A stretch of DNA of 20,639 nt. Source: CAZBUK01 sp964495085 (GTDB lineage Bacteria > Bacteroidota > Ignavibacteria > T3Sed10-11). The stretch lies in NCBI GenBank assembly GCA_964495085.1, contig CAZBUK010000074.1, forward strand, positions 1 through 20,639, read 5' to 3'. The notes under the pieces are model-generated. The model searched no databases. It was not told the DNA's origin and saw only the letters and a list, made by a program, of their open reading frames with translations. The translations under genes were made by a program, and so were the position numbers. Positions 8,277-15,828 of the stretch are shown here, in pieces; positions within the stretch are counted from its first letter, which is position 1, and every line of letters begins with the position of its first letter.

Positions 8277-8936
8277 TCAGGACCCGGTCATGATATACGC
8301 CCTGACCGGAAACGAGCCGAAGCCGGAAATTTTCACGGGAACCGCATGAAACCTGAATCCCGATGCGGGAACGCTTTCGAGGTTGCAGAGATGCTCCACG
8401 ATGGGAATTCCCGCTCCCAGCAGTATTGTGTGTACCGGTCTGGTGCCGTCGGAAGTATCGTCTATGTTCAAGGAATCGATCCCGACGAGCGAAGCGCCGG
8501 ATGCTTTGAGCGTCTCCGCTGCCGCAGCAGTGAGAAATGGGTGGCCTTCGAAATATTGGTCCGTACCCCAATGGCGCGACCATCCGGTATGTATTAATAC
8601 CGCTTTATTTCCCAGATCGGCCCCCTCGAATAATTCGGCTCCGATGGAACGACGTGCCGGATCTGTTTGAAATACTACGCCCTCGAGATCGGCGATACGC
8701 TTCAGGTCCAATCCGGAAAGATCCGCACCATCCGCAAACCGGTGAAACGGTGAATCGATGTACGTTCCGGTATTGGCGACCATCTCGATCTTCCCGATCT
8801 GGAAGCTGGTCCCGGTGGCATAGTGCGCTCTTGAGTCGTCTCTGCTGAGGAAATCACACACGACGGGTGCGGGCAATCCTTTATAGGTTATCATGCCATG
8901 CTTGACGGTATGGCTTACGTCGATAAATTTTTTCAT
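8277..8936 (-). CDS. Cyclase-family (PF04199) hydrolase, kynurenine-formamidase-like
   Basis: This is a 219-residue metal-dependent hydrolase of the cyclase/arylformamidase family. The N-terminal FIDVSHTVKHGMITYKGLPAP and the metal motif region at 55-65 (NTGTYIDSPFH) place it there. Canonical members read HxGTHxDxPxH. Here the first His is Asn55 and the second is Tyr59, while Asp61 and His65 remain. I recall relatives with this N/Y version, so it may be a defined subfamily with changed metal binding and not a broken enzyme. GIDSLNIDDTS (about 152-162) and PIVEHLCNLESVP (about 179-191) are further family blocks. It begins 13 bp after the amylase stop with GAGG in the gap, so the two are probably translated together. 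Activity on formylkynurenine is only a family guess, since no tryptophan-degradation gene is nearby. Confidence 0.85.
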   Translation of the reverse strand: MKKFIDVSHTVKHGMITYKGLPAPVVCDFLSRDDSRAHYATGTSFQIGKIEMVANTGTYIDSPFHRFADGADLSGLDLKRIADLEGVVFQTDPARRSIGAELFEGADLGNKAVLIHTGWSRHWGTDQYFEGHPFLTAAAAETLKASGASLVGIDSLNIDDTSDGTRPVHTILLGAGIPIVEHLCNLESVPASGFRFHAVPVKISGFGSFPVRAYIMTGS

Positions 8937-8949
8937 GCCTCAGAATGTA

Positions 8950-10953
8950 TTAGGTGGAGTATACCCGGACCTGAAACGGGGCAAGCGAAATCGCCGCTTC
9001 GTTTCTGTCCGGGCGGAAGTTTGGAACTCCGCCCGCGGCGGGAACGCCATGTTCCCGGATCCTGCCCGGATCGGTCCATCGCCACGGGAGAACAAATTCC
9101 GGAAAGTTATGCGGTCCGCAATTGGCGACCACAACTACCTGATCCGGACTGCCTAGAGCGGTTCCGCCCGTCCGGCAATAGGCAAAGACGCGAACCCCGT
9201 CGTTCTGATCGATGGCCGGATGGAAGTAGAAGAAGTCGATTTCATTTCGCCGGAGCGCTTCCGTGGTTGTCCGAAGCCGGATGAGTTCTTTGACTCGGTC
9301 ATGCAGAGCGCGATGACCCGGTTGTGATGCGCGCCTCCAATCGATGGGATCGGACATCTTCAGACGCCAGTCTTTATGCTCAAGATCGTGGACGTCGCCG
9401 AACTCCTCCCCCGCGAGGAACATCGGAATGCCGACCGAAGTCAGGAGGAGCGCGAACGCGCTTCCCGCCCGATCAACTGCTTCGTCATGTGCATGTCGCA
9501 CCGCCTCGGGCGCGGATGCAAGATTGTTGAGAAACGATAAAATATTCTCTACGGAGCCGGAACCGAGCCATCTCAGGCGAAGCAGATCGCCGAAGATATA
9601 GTTCATAAAACGCTCTTCCCCTTCTTCCTCGACGTCGTGCGATGTTATATAATTCACCGCATCGGCCATATCGCGGATGCCCTGTTTGAAGCTCTTGTCC
9701 CAATCGTCCCACAACCGCTCCCCGCTTATGGCTGCTCTGATTCGTTCGCGTCTTGAAGGTTGCCCCCAGGCAGTATGAATCTGGTTGCGCAGCATCCGGC
9801 GGCATTCGTCGCGGAAAGCGAAGTTCCAAATCGAGTCGACCACCTTCCGTCCGTTGGGATTTTGTATCCGGTTCTGTGTAATTTCCGCCCGCCGCCACGA
9901 ATCCTCTGCGATGACGAGAAACGGTCTTCCCGGGAAACGAGAAAGGTGCGTTTCCCAAGTACGGTCTCTGAACGTCTGGATAAACTCCCAGTGATCGATC
10001 CCCTTGAACTCATCGATCCTGAAACCGTCTATCCGGTATTCTTCGATCCAGAACCCTGCCATCCTGTAATGAAACTCCCGCGCGGGAAAGCTTCCGTCCG
10101 GGGCCGGGCGCCGGTACCTGAAGATACGGCCTCCCCAGCCGGGCCGTCCACCCTCCTCATCTCCGTTCTTCAGAAAGTAAAGGTCATCCGCAAGATATTC
10201 GAGGGGACAGCCGCGGGCATGGTTCATGACCACATCGAGTATTACCCGGATGCCGAGTTGATGGCACCGCTTTATGAAATATTTCATATCGACCGGTGAT
10301 CCCATATCGATATCCGGAACGAAGAAGAACCTGGTTCCGTATCCCCAATTCAGAGTGTCCGGTGAATCCTGTACGGGAAGGAGCTCTATGGCATTGATAC
10401 CCAGGTCTGCGAGGTGTTCGAGATGCTCGAAAATCAGGTGGTCGAAGTCGCCGAGACCGATCTGGCGAGCATAGTCGGGAGATGCCGAAGCCACCCACCG
10501 AAGCGGCAGCTCGTAGATGACGAGCGCATCGTTGGGAGGGAGTGTCACACCTTCCGGAAATTCATCATCCCAGGAGAACGGCGGTGAGTATCGTTTACCG
10601 TCTGCGATGTGAAATACACCTCGGTAACCCCCGAAGCGCGTTATCTCGTCGGCGTACGGATCGGGAACGGGTGAATGTATCCGGTCGTCCAGCACGAATT
10701 CATACTCGTAGTCGCCGTCCGGCAGCGTAAGTTCGCTGAGGTCGATACGGTAAAAAAGGGGGTCGGCAGGATCCTGGACAAGTGCGAAACGGGGCCACCG
10801 CAGCGGATCGAATCTGCCGCGCTCGGCCAGAGACGCCAGTCTGACCTCGACCTTCTGCACTCCGTGTACAGGTATTCGGAGCATCTGATCGGCCGGCGAT
10901 CCGTTTTCAGTCGGCGCGCCGGATACGAAAGAATCTTCAGCAAGTGTCGGCAT
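8950..10953 (-). CDS. GH13 alpha-amylase-family glycosyl hydrolase with N-terminal CBM48-like domain
   Basis: This 667-residue protein has an N-terminal immunoglobulin-like CBM48-type domain (about 25-120) and a GH13 barrel. The four catalytic motifs are complete: I DVVMNH (240-245), II GFRIDEFK with nucleophile D314 (310-317), III VIAED with acid/base E350, and IV TSHD with H439 and D440. A C-terminal beta domain ends in LAPFQVRVYS. The layout is that of branching, debranching or trehalose-trehalohydrolase-type enzymes acting on alpha-1,4/1,6-glucans. There is no signal peptide, so it should act on cytoplasmic glycogen-like polymer. The exact reaction cannot be decided by eye. The start is ATG 10953 with GGAGG ten bases upstream and a good promoter. 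The cyclase gene follows in the same operon. Confidence 0.88.
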   Translation of the reverse strand: MPTLAEDSFVSGAPTENGSPADQMLRIPVHGVQKVEVRLASLAERGRFDPLRWPRFALVQDPADPLFYRIDLSELTLPDGDYEYEFVLDDRIHSPVPDPYADEITRFGGYRGVFHIADGKRYSPPFSWDDEFPEGVTLPPNDALVIYELPLRWVASASPDYARQIGLGDFDHLIFEHLEHLADLGINAIELLPVQDSPDTLNWGYGTRFFFVPDIDMGSPVDMKYFIKRCHQLGIRVILDVVMNHARGCPLEYLADDLYFLKNGDEEGGRPGWGGRIFRYRRPAPDGSFPAREFHYRMAGFWIEEYRIDGFRIDEFKGIDHWEFIQTFRDRTWETHLSRFPGRPFLVIAEDSWRRAEITQNRIQNPNGRKVVDSIWNFAFRDECRRMLRNQIHTAWGQPSRRERIRAAISGERLWDDWDKSFKQGIRDMADAVNYITSHDVEEEGEERFMNYIFGDLLRLRWLGSGSVENILSFLNNLASAPEAVRHAHDEAVDRAGSAFALLLTSVGIPMFLAGEEFGDVHDLEHKDWRLKMSDPIDWRRASQPGHRALHDRVKELIRLRTTTEALRRNEIDFFYFHPAIDQNDGVRVFAYCRTGGTALGSPDQVVVVANCGPHNFPEFVLPWRWTDPGRIREHGVPAAGGVPNFRPDRNEAAISLAPFQVRVYST

Positions 10954-10994
10954 CCCGGTATCTCCTCCCGCATGTTTCTTCGATGTAAAAAACC

Positions 10995-11023
10995 AAAGTA
11001 ATAAAGCGGGACGATGGAATCAA
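10995..11023 (-). promoter_or_regulatory. Promoter of the GH13 gene
   Basis: On the minus strand TTGATT (11023-11018), a 17-base spacer and TACTTT (11000-10995) fit a sigma-70 promoter. The overlapping TTACTTTG also nearly matches the TAnnTTTG -7 element described for Bacteroidota, with a TTG 19 bases upstream. The predicted leader is about 35 bases and contains the GGAGG ribosome-binding site. Confidence 0.55.
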
Positions 11024-11198
11024 GGAGTGTGTGCAAATACTTCGGATTAAGAGGGATTCGGAATTCGGATACGTGTGATTTTCAACCAAAAAATATGGTT
11101 TATTCCCCGAGGCACATGAAATGATTAAAGGTTATTGACAATACCACCTGCGGGAAAATTTTCGACGGGTTACCCCGGGGTGAATATTTTACATTTAT

Positions 11199-11232
11199 TT
11201 GACAATTTTCATTTAAAATTAATGTAGATTTG
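11199..11232 (+). promoter_or_regulatory. Candidate promoter of the AAR-BtaA-like operon
   Basis: TTGACA at 11199-11204 is a perfect -35 box. Downstream are TAATGT (11220-11225, spacer 15) and TAGATTTG (11225-11232), which matches the Bacteroidota TAnnTTTG element. Neither spacing is ideal, so the exact promoter is uncertain. The start codon at 11277 would leave a leader of about 40 bases. Confidence 0.4.
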
Positions 11233-11276
11233 AGCAATCGATGAAGATTTCATAAACAAATAACGGGAAAATCGTT

Positions 11277-12371
11277 TTGGATGACCAAGCCTCGACTTTG
11301 GACTTTGCATTAATCGGTCACCTGGATACATGGGAGAAAATATCAAATGTAGTCCACGCCCTCCGCGGACATGAACGCAATCGTTTGTCGTTCGACGATC
11401 TGCGGGGGATAGTTCCATGGATTCCGCCGAGAACGATTGTTCGGATCAAAACATGGTCACATCCCGGTGGTAAGGAATCGTCCGGTGTGTATATCGATAC
11501 TTTTATAACACCCGACGACCTCAACGTGGAAACATTTCATAAAAATATAACCCGGGTGCGGGAGGCTGCTGAGTATGCAATCCGTGAAGGGGCGCGAATT
11601 GCGGCGCTCGGCGGCTTCACGTCCATCGTTCTTGAGGGGGACATCGGCATTCTGCCCGGGGAACATATAGCATTCACGACGGGGAACACTCTTACCGCTG
11701 CTTATATAGTAAAAAGTATCGAAGTAGCAGTCCGTCAATTAGATCTCGATCTGAAGCGGCTCCGTCTCCTGATTGTCGGTTCGACGGGAGATGTGGGATC
11801 CGGATGTGCCGCTTATTTTGCAGGCAAAGTTGAAATGATCGATCTCTGTGCCCGGAATATACGCAAACTCGGGGAACAACTCGATTCGTTTTTGATGCAT
11901 GGAATACCCTGTACTGCAGCAACCGATCCACTGGAAAACCTTGGTAAAGCGGATATTGTTATTATGGCTGCCAGTACAGCTGCACCGATGTTTTCCCTTG
12001 ATGGTTGTAAGTATGGAGCCATTGTATGCGATGCCGGATACCCTAAAAATAGTATAAATGAAAGTTATTCTCTACGCGGTATAAATCTGTATCATGGAGG
12101 AATGGGACGCGCGCTTGGCGGCTTCTATTTCGAACCAGATCTCATGCCTGCGTTCTATGAATATCCGCTTCCATACATCGGTCATGGGTGTGTGTTCGAA
12201 GGTATCCTGCTCGCTTTTGAAAATCGGTTCGAATCGTTTTCGAAGGGGAGAGGAAATATTACGCCGGAAAAAATCGAGGAAATTTGGGAGATCGCTCAGA
12301 AGCACGGGTATGTCTTGGCTCCGTTCTTCAATCACGAAGGGATACTTACATTGAAACATCCTACTCATTAG
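11277..12371 (+). CDS. aar: Long-chain acyl-[acyl-carrier-protein] reductase homologue (cyanobacterial AAR type)
   Basis: This 364-residue Rossmann protein resembles the cyanobacterial acyl-ACP reductase, which reduces long-chain acyl-ACP with NADPH to fatty aldehyde. It matches the remembered Synechococcus sequence (341 residues) along its length: FALIGHL (10-16), ALGGFTSI (110-117), FTTGNTLTAA (133-142), the dinucleotide loop VGSTGDVGS (167-175), CDAGYPKN (251-258) and the C-terminal block FSKGRGNITPEKIEEI (321-336). Cys305 (in GHGCVFEGILLAFE) falls in register with Cys294, the acyl-thioester nucleophile of the Synechococcus enzyme. The start is TTG 11277; an in-frame stop lies 24 bases upstream and a GGGA motif precedes it. 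It is followed after 18 bp by the BtaA-like gene. A di-iron ADO homologue lies just beyond, on the other strand. Being an active aldehyde-forming enzyme is inferred from these residues. Confidence 0.88.
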   Translation: MDDQASTLDFALIGHLDTWEKISNVVHALRGHERNRLSFDDLRGIVPWIPPRTIVRIKTWSHPGGKESSGVYIDTFITPDDLNVETFHKNITRVREAAEYAIREGARIAALGGFTSIVLEGDIGILPGEHIAFTTGNTLTAAYIVKSIEVAVRQLDLDLKRLRLLIVGSTGDVGSGCAAYFAGKVEMIDLCARNIRKLGEQLDSFLMHGIPCTAATDPLENLGKADIVIMAASTAAPMFSLDGCKYGAIVCDAGYPKNSINESYSLRGINLYHGGMGRALGGFYFEPDLMPAFYEYPLPYIGHGCVFEGILLAFENRFESFSKGRGNITPEKIEEIWEIAQKHGYVLAPFFNHEGILTLKHPTH

Positions 12372-12389
12372 ACTGAAGGGAACGGAACA

Positions 12390-13508
12390 ATGAGTTCACA
12401 TCGAATGGGCCAGGTTCAATTATCCGAGCTTATTTTTACCATGAGTTGGGAAGATCCGGAATCAGACCGGAAAGCGTTGCAAATATCACCTGGAGATTCA
12501 CTCATCACAATCACCTCCGGCGGCTGTAATACGCTGAGTTTCCTACTTCATGATCCGGGGAAGGTCTATGCAGTCGATATAAACCCGAAGCAATCGTACC
12601 TGCTGGATATCAAGATATGTGCAATGAGAAATCTAGACTATGAGACATATCTTGAATTTCTCGGTATTCGCCCCTCAAACGTTCGCCGTGAGATATTTGA
12701 AAGTATCAAGCGGGATCTTGGCCCCGATTCGCTTGCCTTCTGGAATTCAAATGCCCGGCTATTGAAAAAAGGAATCCTCGGGACAGGACGGTATGAGCGT
12801 TTTATTCGAATATTCAGACTATTACTTTCTTTCATGCAGGGACGCAGTCGAATCCGAAATATCTTCGAACAATCGACGATAGATGAACAACGTGAGTACT
12901 TCGAAAAAACGTGGAATACCTGCCGATGGAGGGGAATCTTCAAAGTTTTCTTTAATAAAAGAATGCTTGCAAGAAGGGGACTGTCCGCGGACTATTTTCA
13001 GTTTGGCGACAGCTCCGTTACTTTCGCCGATAGTTTCTTTCTCCGTACGAAACATGTTATGACGGATATACCGGTCAGGAGTAACTATTTCCTCGCCCAA
13101 TACCTTCTCGGTCGGTATCTCACGGAGGAGAATATGCCGCCTTATCTCCTCCGTGAAAATTACGAGATTATCAAATCACGGATTGACAGGATCAGCATCA
13201 TTACAGCTGATCTTAAGGAATGGCTTACCGGTCGGGCACCGGGATCATTCGATTGTTTAAGTCTTTCAAATATTTGCGAAGTCATGGATATCGCCGGCAC
13301 CGATAGGACTTTTGAACAGATTGCACGCACCGCCGCCCCAGGCGCAAGGATTTGTTTCAGAAATCTCATACTTCCACGCACGGTTCCCGCGCATCTATCC
13401 GATACGATCGTTCGCGATACCCTCTTAAGTGATCAGCTTCTGCAAAACGATGCGTCTTTTGTATATTCACGTGTCGATGCTTATGACGTTCATAAGAAGC
13501 ATGAGTAG
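12390..13508 (+). CDS. DUF3419 / BtaA-like S-adenosylmethionine 3-amino-3-carboxypropyl transferase homologue
   Basis: This 372-residue protein matches the DUF3419 (PF11899) family. Its known member BtaA moves the 3-amino-3-carboxypropyl group of SAM onto diacylglycerol, the first step of betaine-lipid synthesis. The signature is clear: FTMSWEDPESD (16-26), the SAM loop ITSGGCNTLSFLL (41-53), VYAVDINP (59-66), YLLGRYLTEENMPPYLLREN (238-257), ITADLKEWL (271-279) and FDCLSLSNICEVMD (287-300). The start is ATG 12390, with GGGAACGG a few bases before it, 18 bp after the AAR-homologue stop. They form one operon. No BtaB N-methyltransferase is adjacent; the methyltransferase at 7416-8147 is too far away and on the other strand. 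The acceptor here may differ from diacylglycerol. Confidence 0.85.
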   Translation: MSSHRMGQVQLSELIFTMSWEDPESDRKALQISPGDSLITITSGGCNTLSFLLHDPGKVYAVDINPKQSYLLDIKICAMRNLDYETYLEFLGIRPSNVRREIFESIKRDLGPDSLAFWNSNARLLKKGILGTGRYERFIRIFRLLLSFMQGRSRIRNIFEQSTIDEQREYFEKTWNTCRWRGIFKVFFNKRMLARRGLSADYFQFGDSSVTFADSFFLRTKHVMTDIPVRSNYFLAQYLLGRYLTEENMPPYLLRENYEIIKSRIDRISIITADLKEWLTGRAPGSFDCLSLSNICEVMDIAGTDRTFEQIARTAAPGARICFRNLILPRTVPAHLSDTIVRDTLLSDQLLQNDASFVYSRVDAYDVHKKHE

Positions 13509-13580
13509 ATATAAATGAATAGATTGATATATACCTTGTGAATGCAGAGCTTCGATAACCGAGCTATTATTGCCGCGTAC

Positions 13581-13608
13581 CGGAAACAGTCTTCCGTTCA
13601 CCTTTTTT
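13581..13608 (+). terminator. Possible terminator of the AAR-BtaA-like operon
   Basis: A 5-bp perfect stem (cggaa 13581-13585, ttccg 13592-13596) with a 6-base loop is followed after six bases by a run of six T (13603-13608). It lies between the two convergent operons. The short stem and the gap before the T-run make it a weak candidate. Confidence 0.3.
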
Positions 13609-13630
13609 CGGGGATACCGGATCCGGCGAT

Positions 13631-14374
13631 TTAAACGGGAAGCTGAGCTACCCATTCGAGCGTTTTCTCACCCGGCAGACCGATCCGGTCGAGCGATTTT
13701 AAATAATAATTGAGAGCTGCGCCGCGCATAGAAACAATATTTAAATTTACGTGATGTAGTGACTGTTTTGCGCATTCCCCGCTGCACAAACCGCAGTGAC
13801 CGCCGGGATCTTCCCTGGCAACCATTTCTGCGAGCACAAACATTACATCGTTGTGAATTTCATACACTTTATTCGTAAATGCAGCCGGGTCTTTTTTATA
13901 TTCGCCCTGAAATATTTCAACGGCGTGATCGAGATGTTCTCTCTCTTCCGCCGAGATGGTCTGGAAAAGCGTAACGAGCTCTGCATGTGCAACATTACCT
14001 ATCTGGTTATACATGGATACGGCAAACGATTCAAGCATGACTTCCTGGATAAGCATGCAAGCGTCAATATCTCCTTTGTTGGCCCACTTGACGAACGCAG
14101 AGCGAATTCGTTTCCAATAAGGGGCATTAATATCGACGATCACCGAAACCCCCAATCCTTCGGCTGCCTTACGAAATGCTATAGCATGGCTTCTTTCATT
14201 GTCGGCATGTTCCACTGCCTCCATGACTTCATCGAGATCGGTATGGATATTGGCGAGAGTGACGAAATTGGACATTCCGATGAGTTCTCCGGTTACTGCC
14301 TGGGACAGAATGTCGGCGAAAACGGACCTGTACTGTTCCGTAATGTACGGTTCTCTATCCAGCATGGTATTCAT
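13631..14374 (-). CDS. ado: Ferritin-like di-iron protein, aldehyde-deformylating oxygenase (ADO) homologue
   Basis: This 247-residue, all-helical, non-haem di-iron protein resembles cyanobacterial ADO (about 231 residues), which cleaves a fatty aldehyde to an alkane plus formate. With start ATG 14374 the ligand set is E30, E60-x-x-H63, E115 and E144-x-x-H147. Apart from E30, these are the same numbers as in Synechococcus ADO (E32, E60, H63, E115, E144, H147). The helix C106-x-x-I-Q-x4-E115-x-F-A-x3-Y-N123 is shared almost letter for letter. The C-terminal block (YLKSLDRIG) also aligns. New here is a Cys/His-rich insertion (H193-C194-x2-C197-x3-C201, then H207-H208). The start has GGAG eight bases upstream; longer readings overlap the GNAT gene and lack this signal. 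It follows the GNAT gene by 37 bp. Confidence 0.85.
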   Translation of the reverse strand: MNTMLDREPYITEQYRSVFADILSQAVTGELIGMSNFVTLANIHTDLDEVMEAVEHADNERSHAIAFRKAAEGLGVSVIVDINAPYWKRIRSAFVKWANKGDIDACMLIQEVMLESFAVSMYNQIGNVAHAELVTLFQTISAEEREHLDHAVEIFQGEYKKDPAAFTNKVYEIHNDVMFVLAEMVAREDPGGHCGLCSGECAKQSLHHVNLNIVSMRGAALNYYLKSLDRIGLPGEKTLEWVAQLPV

Positions 14375-14411
14375 AATAGGTTCTCCGGACAATTGATGAA
14401 TGAAATGAGAA

Positions 14412-15497
14412 TTAAACGAGGGAAAAATCTTCATGGGGTACTCCATCTCGAATCTTTTGTAACGTAACTTCATCTCCCCGCAAACTTGTTGCGAATCCTT
14501 CGGAGTGAAAGGTGAATTTAGGGAAGAATCGTAACATCTTTTTACGTGGATCTCGTTCGTGAAATCCAATCGTAACGAACGAATACTTCTTTCTATATGC
14601 ATAACTACGTACGTATGAAAACAGCGACTGTAATGCTTCCGGGTTATTCTTCACATATGCTGCGTGGCGGATATATAGCATATTAACCGGCTCACCGATT
14701 CGAGGAAGAGGAGGGATAGGAATCGTTTTTCCTATACAATTTAAGAAAGAGATCATATAGCGCAGGTATGCCGGCATAGTAATAATTACGTTCCTTTTAA
14801 AAGACGATGTGTCTATTAGAGAGACCGCTGCAACGATGCCGGTATTATTTTTTGCTTCAATAAATCCGGTATCGTTATGACTGGACAGTATAGACAACTC
14901 TTTTTCAAGATCGCTGTCCGATAAAAACGAACCGAATTCAAATCGGCTGTTGAATTCGTTAAGCAGTGCGTGAATATCATAGATATCGGTCGGAGGTGCG
15001 TCGAGAATTTCGTATGTACTATATCTCATGTCATATGGCAAAGGCAATATCTCATACACGTAAAAGGTGCCGACGGATTGGAATTTTGGAAAGTCGAATC
15101 GTCCCTCGATCAATCCTCGGACTTTATGATTCCCCATGGCAACTACAATAAAATATATATCCACCGCAAGGGACTTCACATATGCATGAAGAGAATGCAG
15201 CAGATTATAGGTGATACGCGATCCGGAATAGCGCGGATGCACTCGGAGATCGCCTATATAACCTGCGCGTACAGGTCGACCGTTGATATAAACCGTCCTG
15301 TATGCAACCGAAATAGCTCCAACAATCCGTCCTGCTATGGAGGCCACCAATACTTTGCCTTCGCCGCGCATGTTAAGGAGTCGAAAATAGTCCGGCTCTC
15401 TGTCGATTCTCAATGAGATCCATCCATCCATCGGCACCGATTTAGTGAGGGCAATCAGATCTTCATTATCGTCGGGGATTGCTTCCCGTATAATCAT
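14412..15497 (-). CDS. GNAT-family acyltransferase-like protein
   Basis: This 361-residue protein has an N-terminal GNAT fold (about 1-150). The opening strand reads IREAIPDDNEDLIALTK. The acyl-CoA loop region GYIGDLRVHPRYSGSRITYN lies at 79-98, with RxxGS in place of the usual RxxGxG/A. The second half (about 160-340) looks like a degenerate second GNAT-type domain (FIEAKNNTGIVAAVSLID, then VNMLYIRHAAYVKNNPEA). It would transfer an acyl group, often from CoA or ACP, to an amine; the substrate is unknown. I chose ATG 15497 over 15635 because the GNAT domain starts there and a TTGACA promoter lies between the two. GC is low, about 37-42% in sampled lines, well below its DinB neighbour. The ADO homologue follows 37 bp later in the same transcript. 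Confidence 0.78.
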   Translation of the reverse strand: MIIREAIPDDNEDLIALTKSVPMDGWISLRIDREPDYFRLLNMRGEGKVLVASIAGRIVGAISVAYRTVYINGRPVRAGYIGDLRVHPRYSGSRITYNLLHSLHAYVKSLAVDIYFIVVAMGNHKVRGLIEGRFDFPKFQSVGTFYVYEILPLPYDMRYSTYEILDAPPTDIYDIHALLNEFNSRFEFGSFLSDSDLEKELSILSSHNDTGFIEAKNNTGIVAAVSLIDTSSFKRNVIITMPAYLRYMISFLNCIGKTIPIPPLPRIGEPVNMLYIRHAAYVKNNPEALQSLFSYVRSYAYRKKYSFVTIGFHERDPRKKMLRFFPKFTFHSEGFATSLRGDEVTLQKIRDGVPHEDFSLV

Positions 15498-15518
15498 AGA
15501 ATAAATCTTTTTGTGAAA

Positions 15519-15548
15519 TATAAATATGCGGGAGGTGAGAATTGTCAA
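15519..15548 (-). promoter_or_regulatory. Promoter of the GNAT-ADO operon
   Basis: On the minus strand a perfect TTGACA (15548-15543) is followed by an AT-rich -10 region. The best choices are TATTTA (15526-15521, 16-base spacer) and TTTATA (15524-15519, 18-base spacer). The start of transcription would be near 15512-15514, about 15 bases before ATG 15497. This supports the shorter GNAT start. Confidence 0.55.
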
Positions 15549-15828
15549 AGAATTGTAAAATATTTCATGCAGATCGGTATCGGGGATTATAGCACCCGAT
15601 GCCTCTTCCCTCTCCGACTCGGTAGATGCACTCATTTAATTCACATACAGCGACGAAGTACAAGAGTCGGATTCGGAATTTAAAATACGCTATGCTGAGA
15701 TAGATACTGGCCGGTAGCTCCGGAGGTCGCATGGACCCGCCAATTGGTTGGTCAATCTCCCTGCTAAATGCTGCAATCTTTGCATCGAATATCCAGGGGT
15801 ACCCATTCTGCCGGTCATCCGTCATGAC

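Larger units (their letters stand above)
10954..11276. other. Divergent intergenic region between GH13 and AAR-homologue genes
   Basis: This is a 323-bp non-coding stretch. It holds the minus-strand promoter of the amylase gene at its left and at least one plus-strand promoter candidate at its right (listed separately). A second TTGACA lies at 11135-11140 without a good -10 partner. The right half is AT-rich. No small ORF with a ribosome-binding site and no strong hairpin was seen. Confidence 0.6.

Noticed and set aside
14375..14602. N-terminal extension of the ADO homologue
   Set aside because: It overlaps the GNAT coding region, has no Shine-Dalgarno sequence and has no counterpart in ADO; the ATG at 14374 has GGAG at good spacing.
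15498..15635. 46-residue N-terminal extension of the GNAT protein
   Set aside because: A TTGACA promoter lies within it and the GNAT fold begins at the ATG at 15497; the extension has no recognisable domain.
15565..15825. Minus-strand 86-codon frame starting 3 bp after the DinB stop
   Set aside because: Spacing looks like coupling, but there is no ribosome-binding site, the composition looks like translated intergenic DNA, and it runs into the GNAT promoter and leader.
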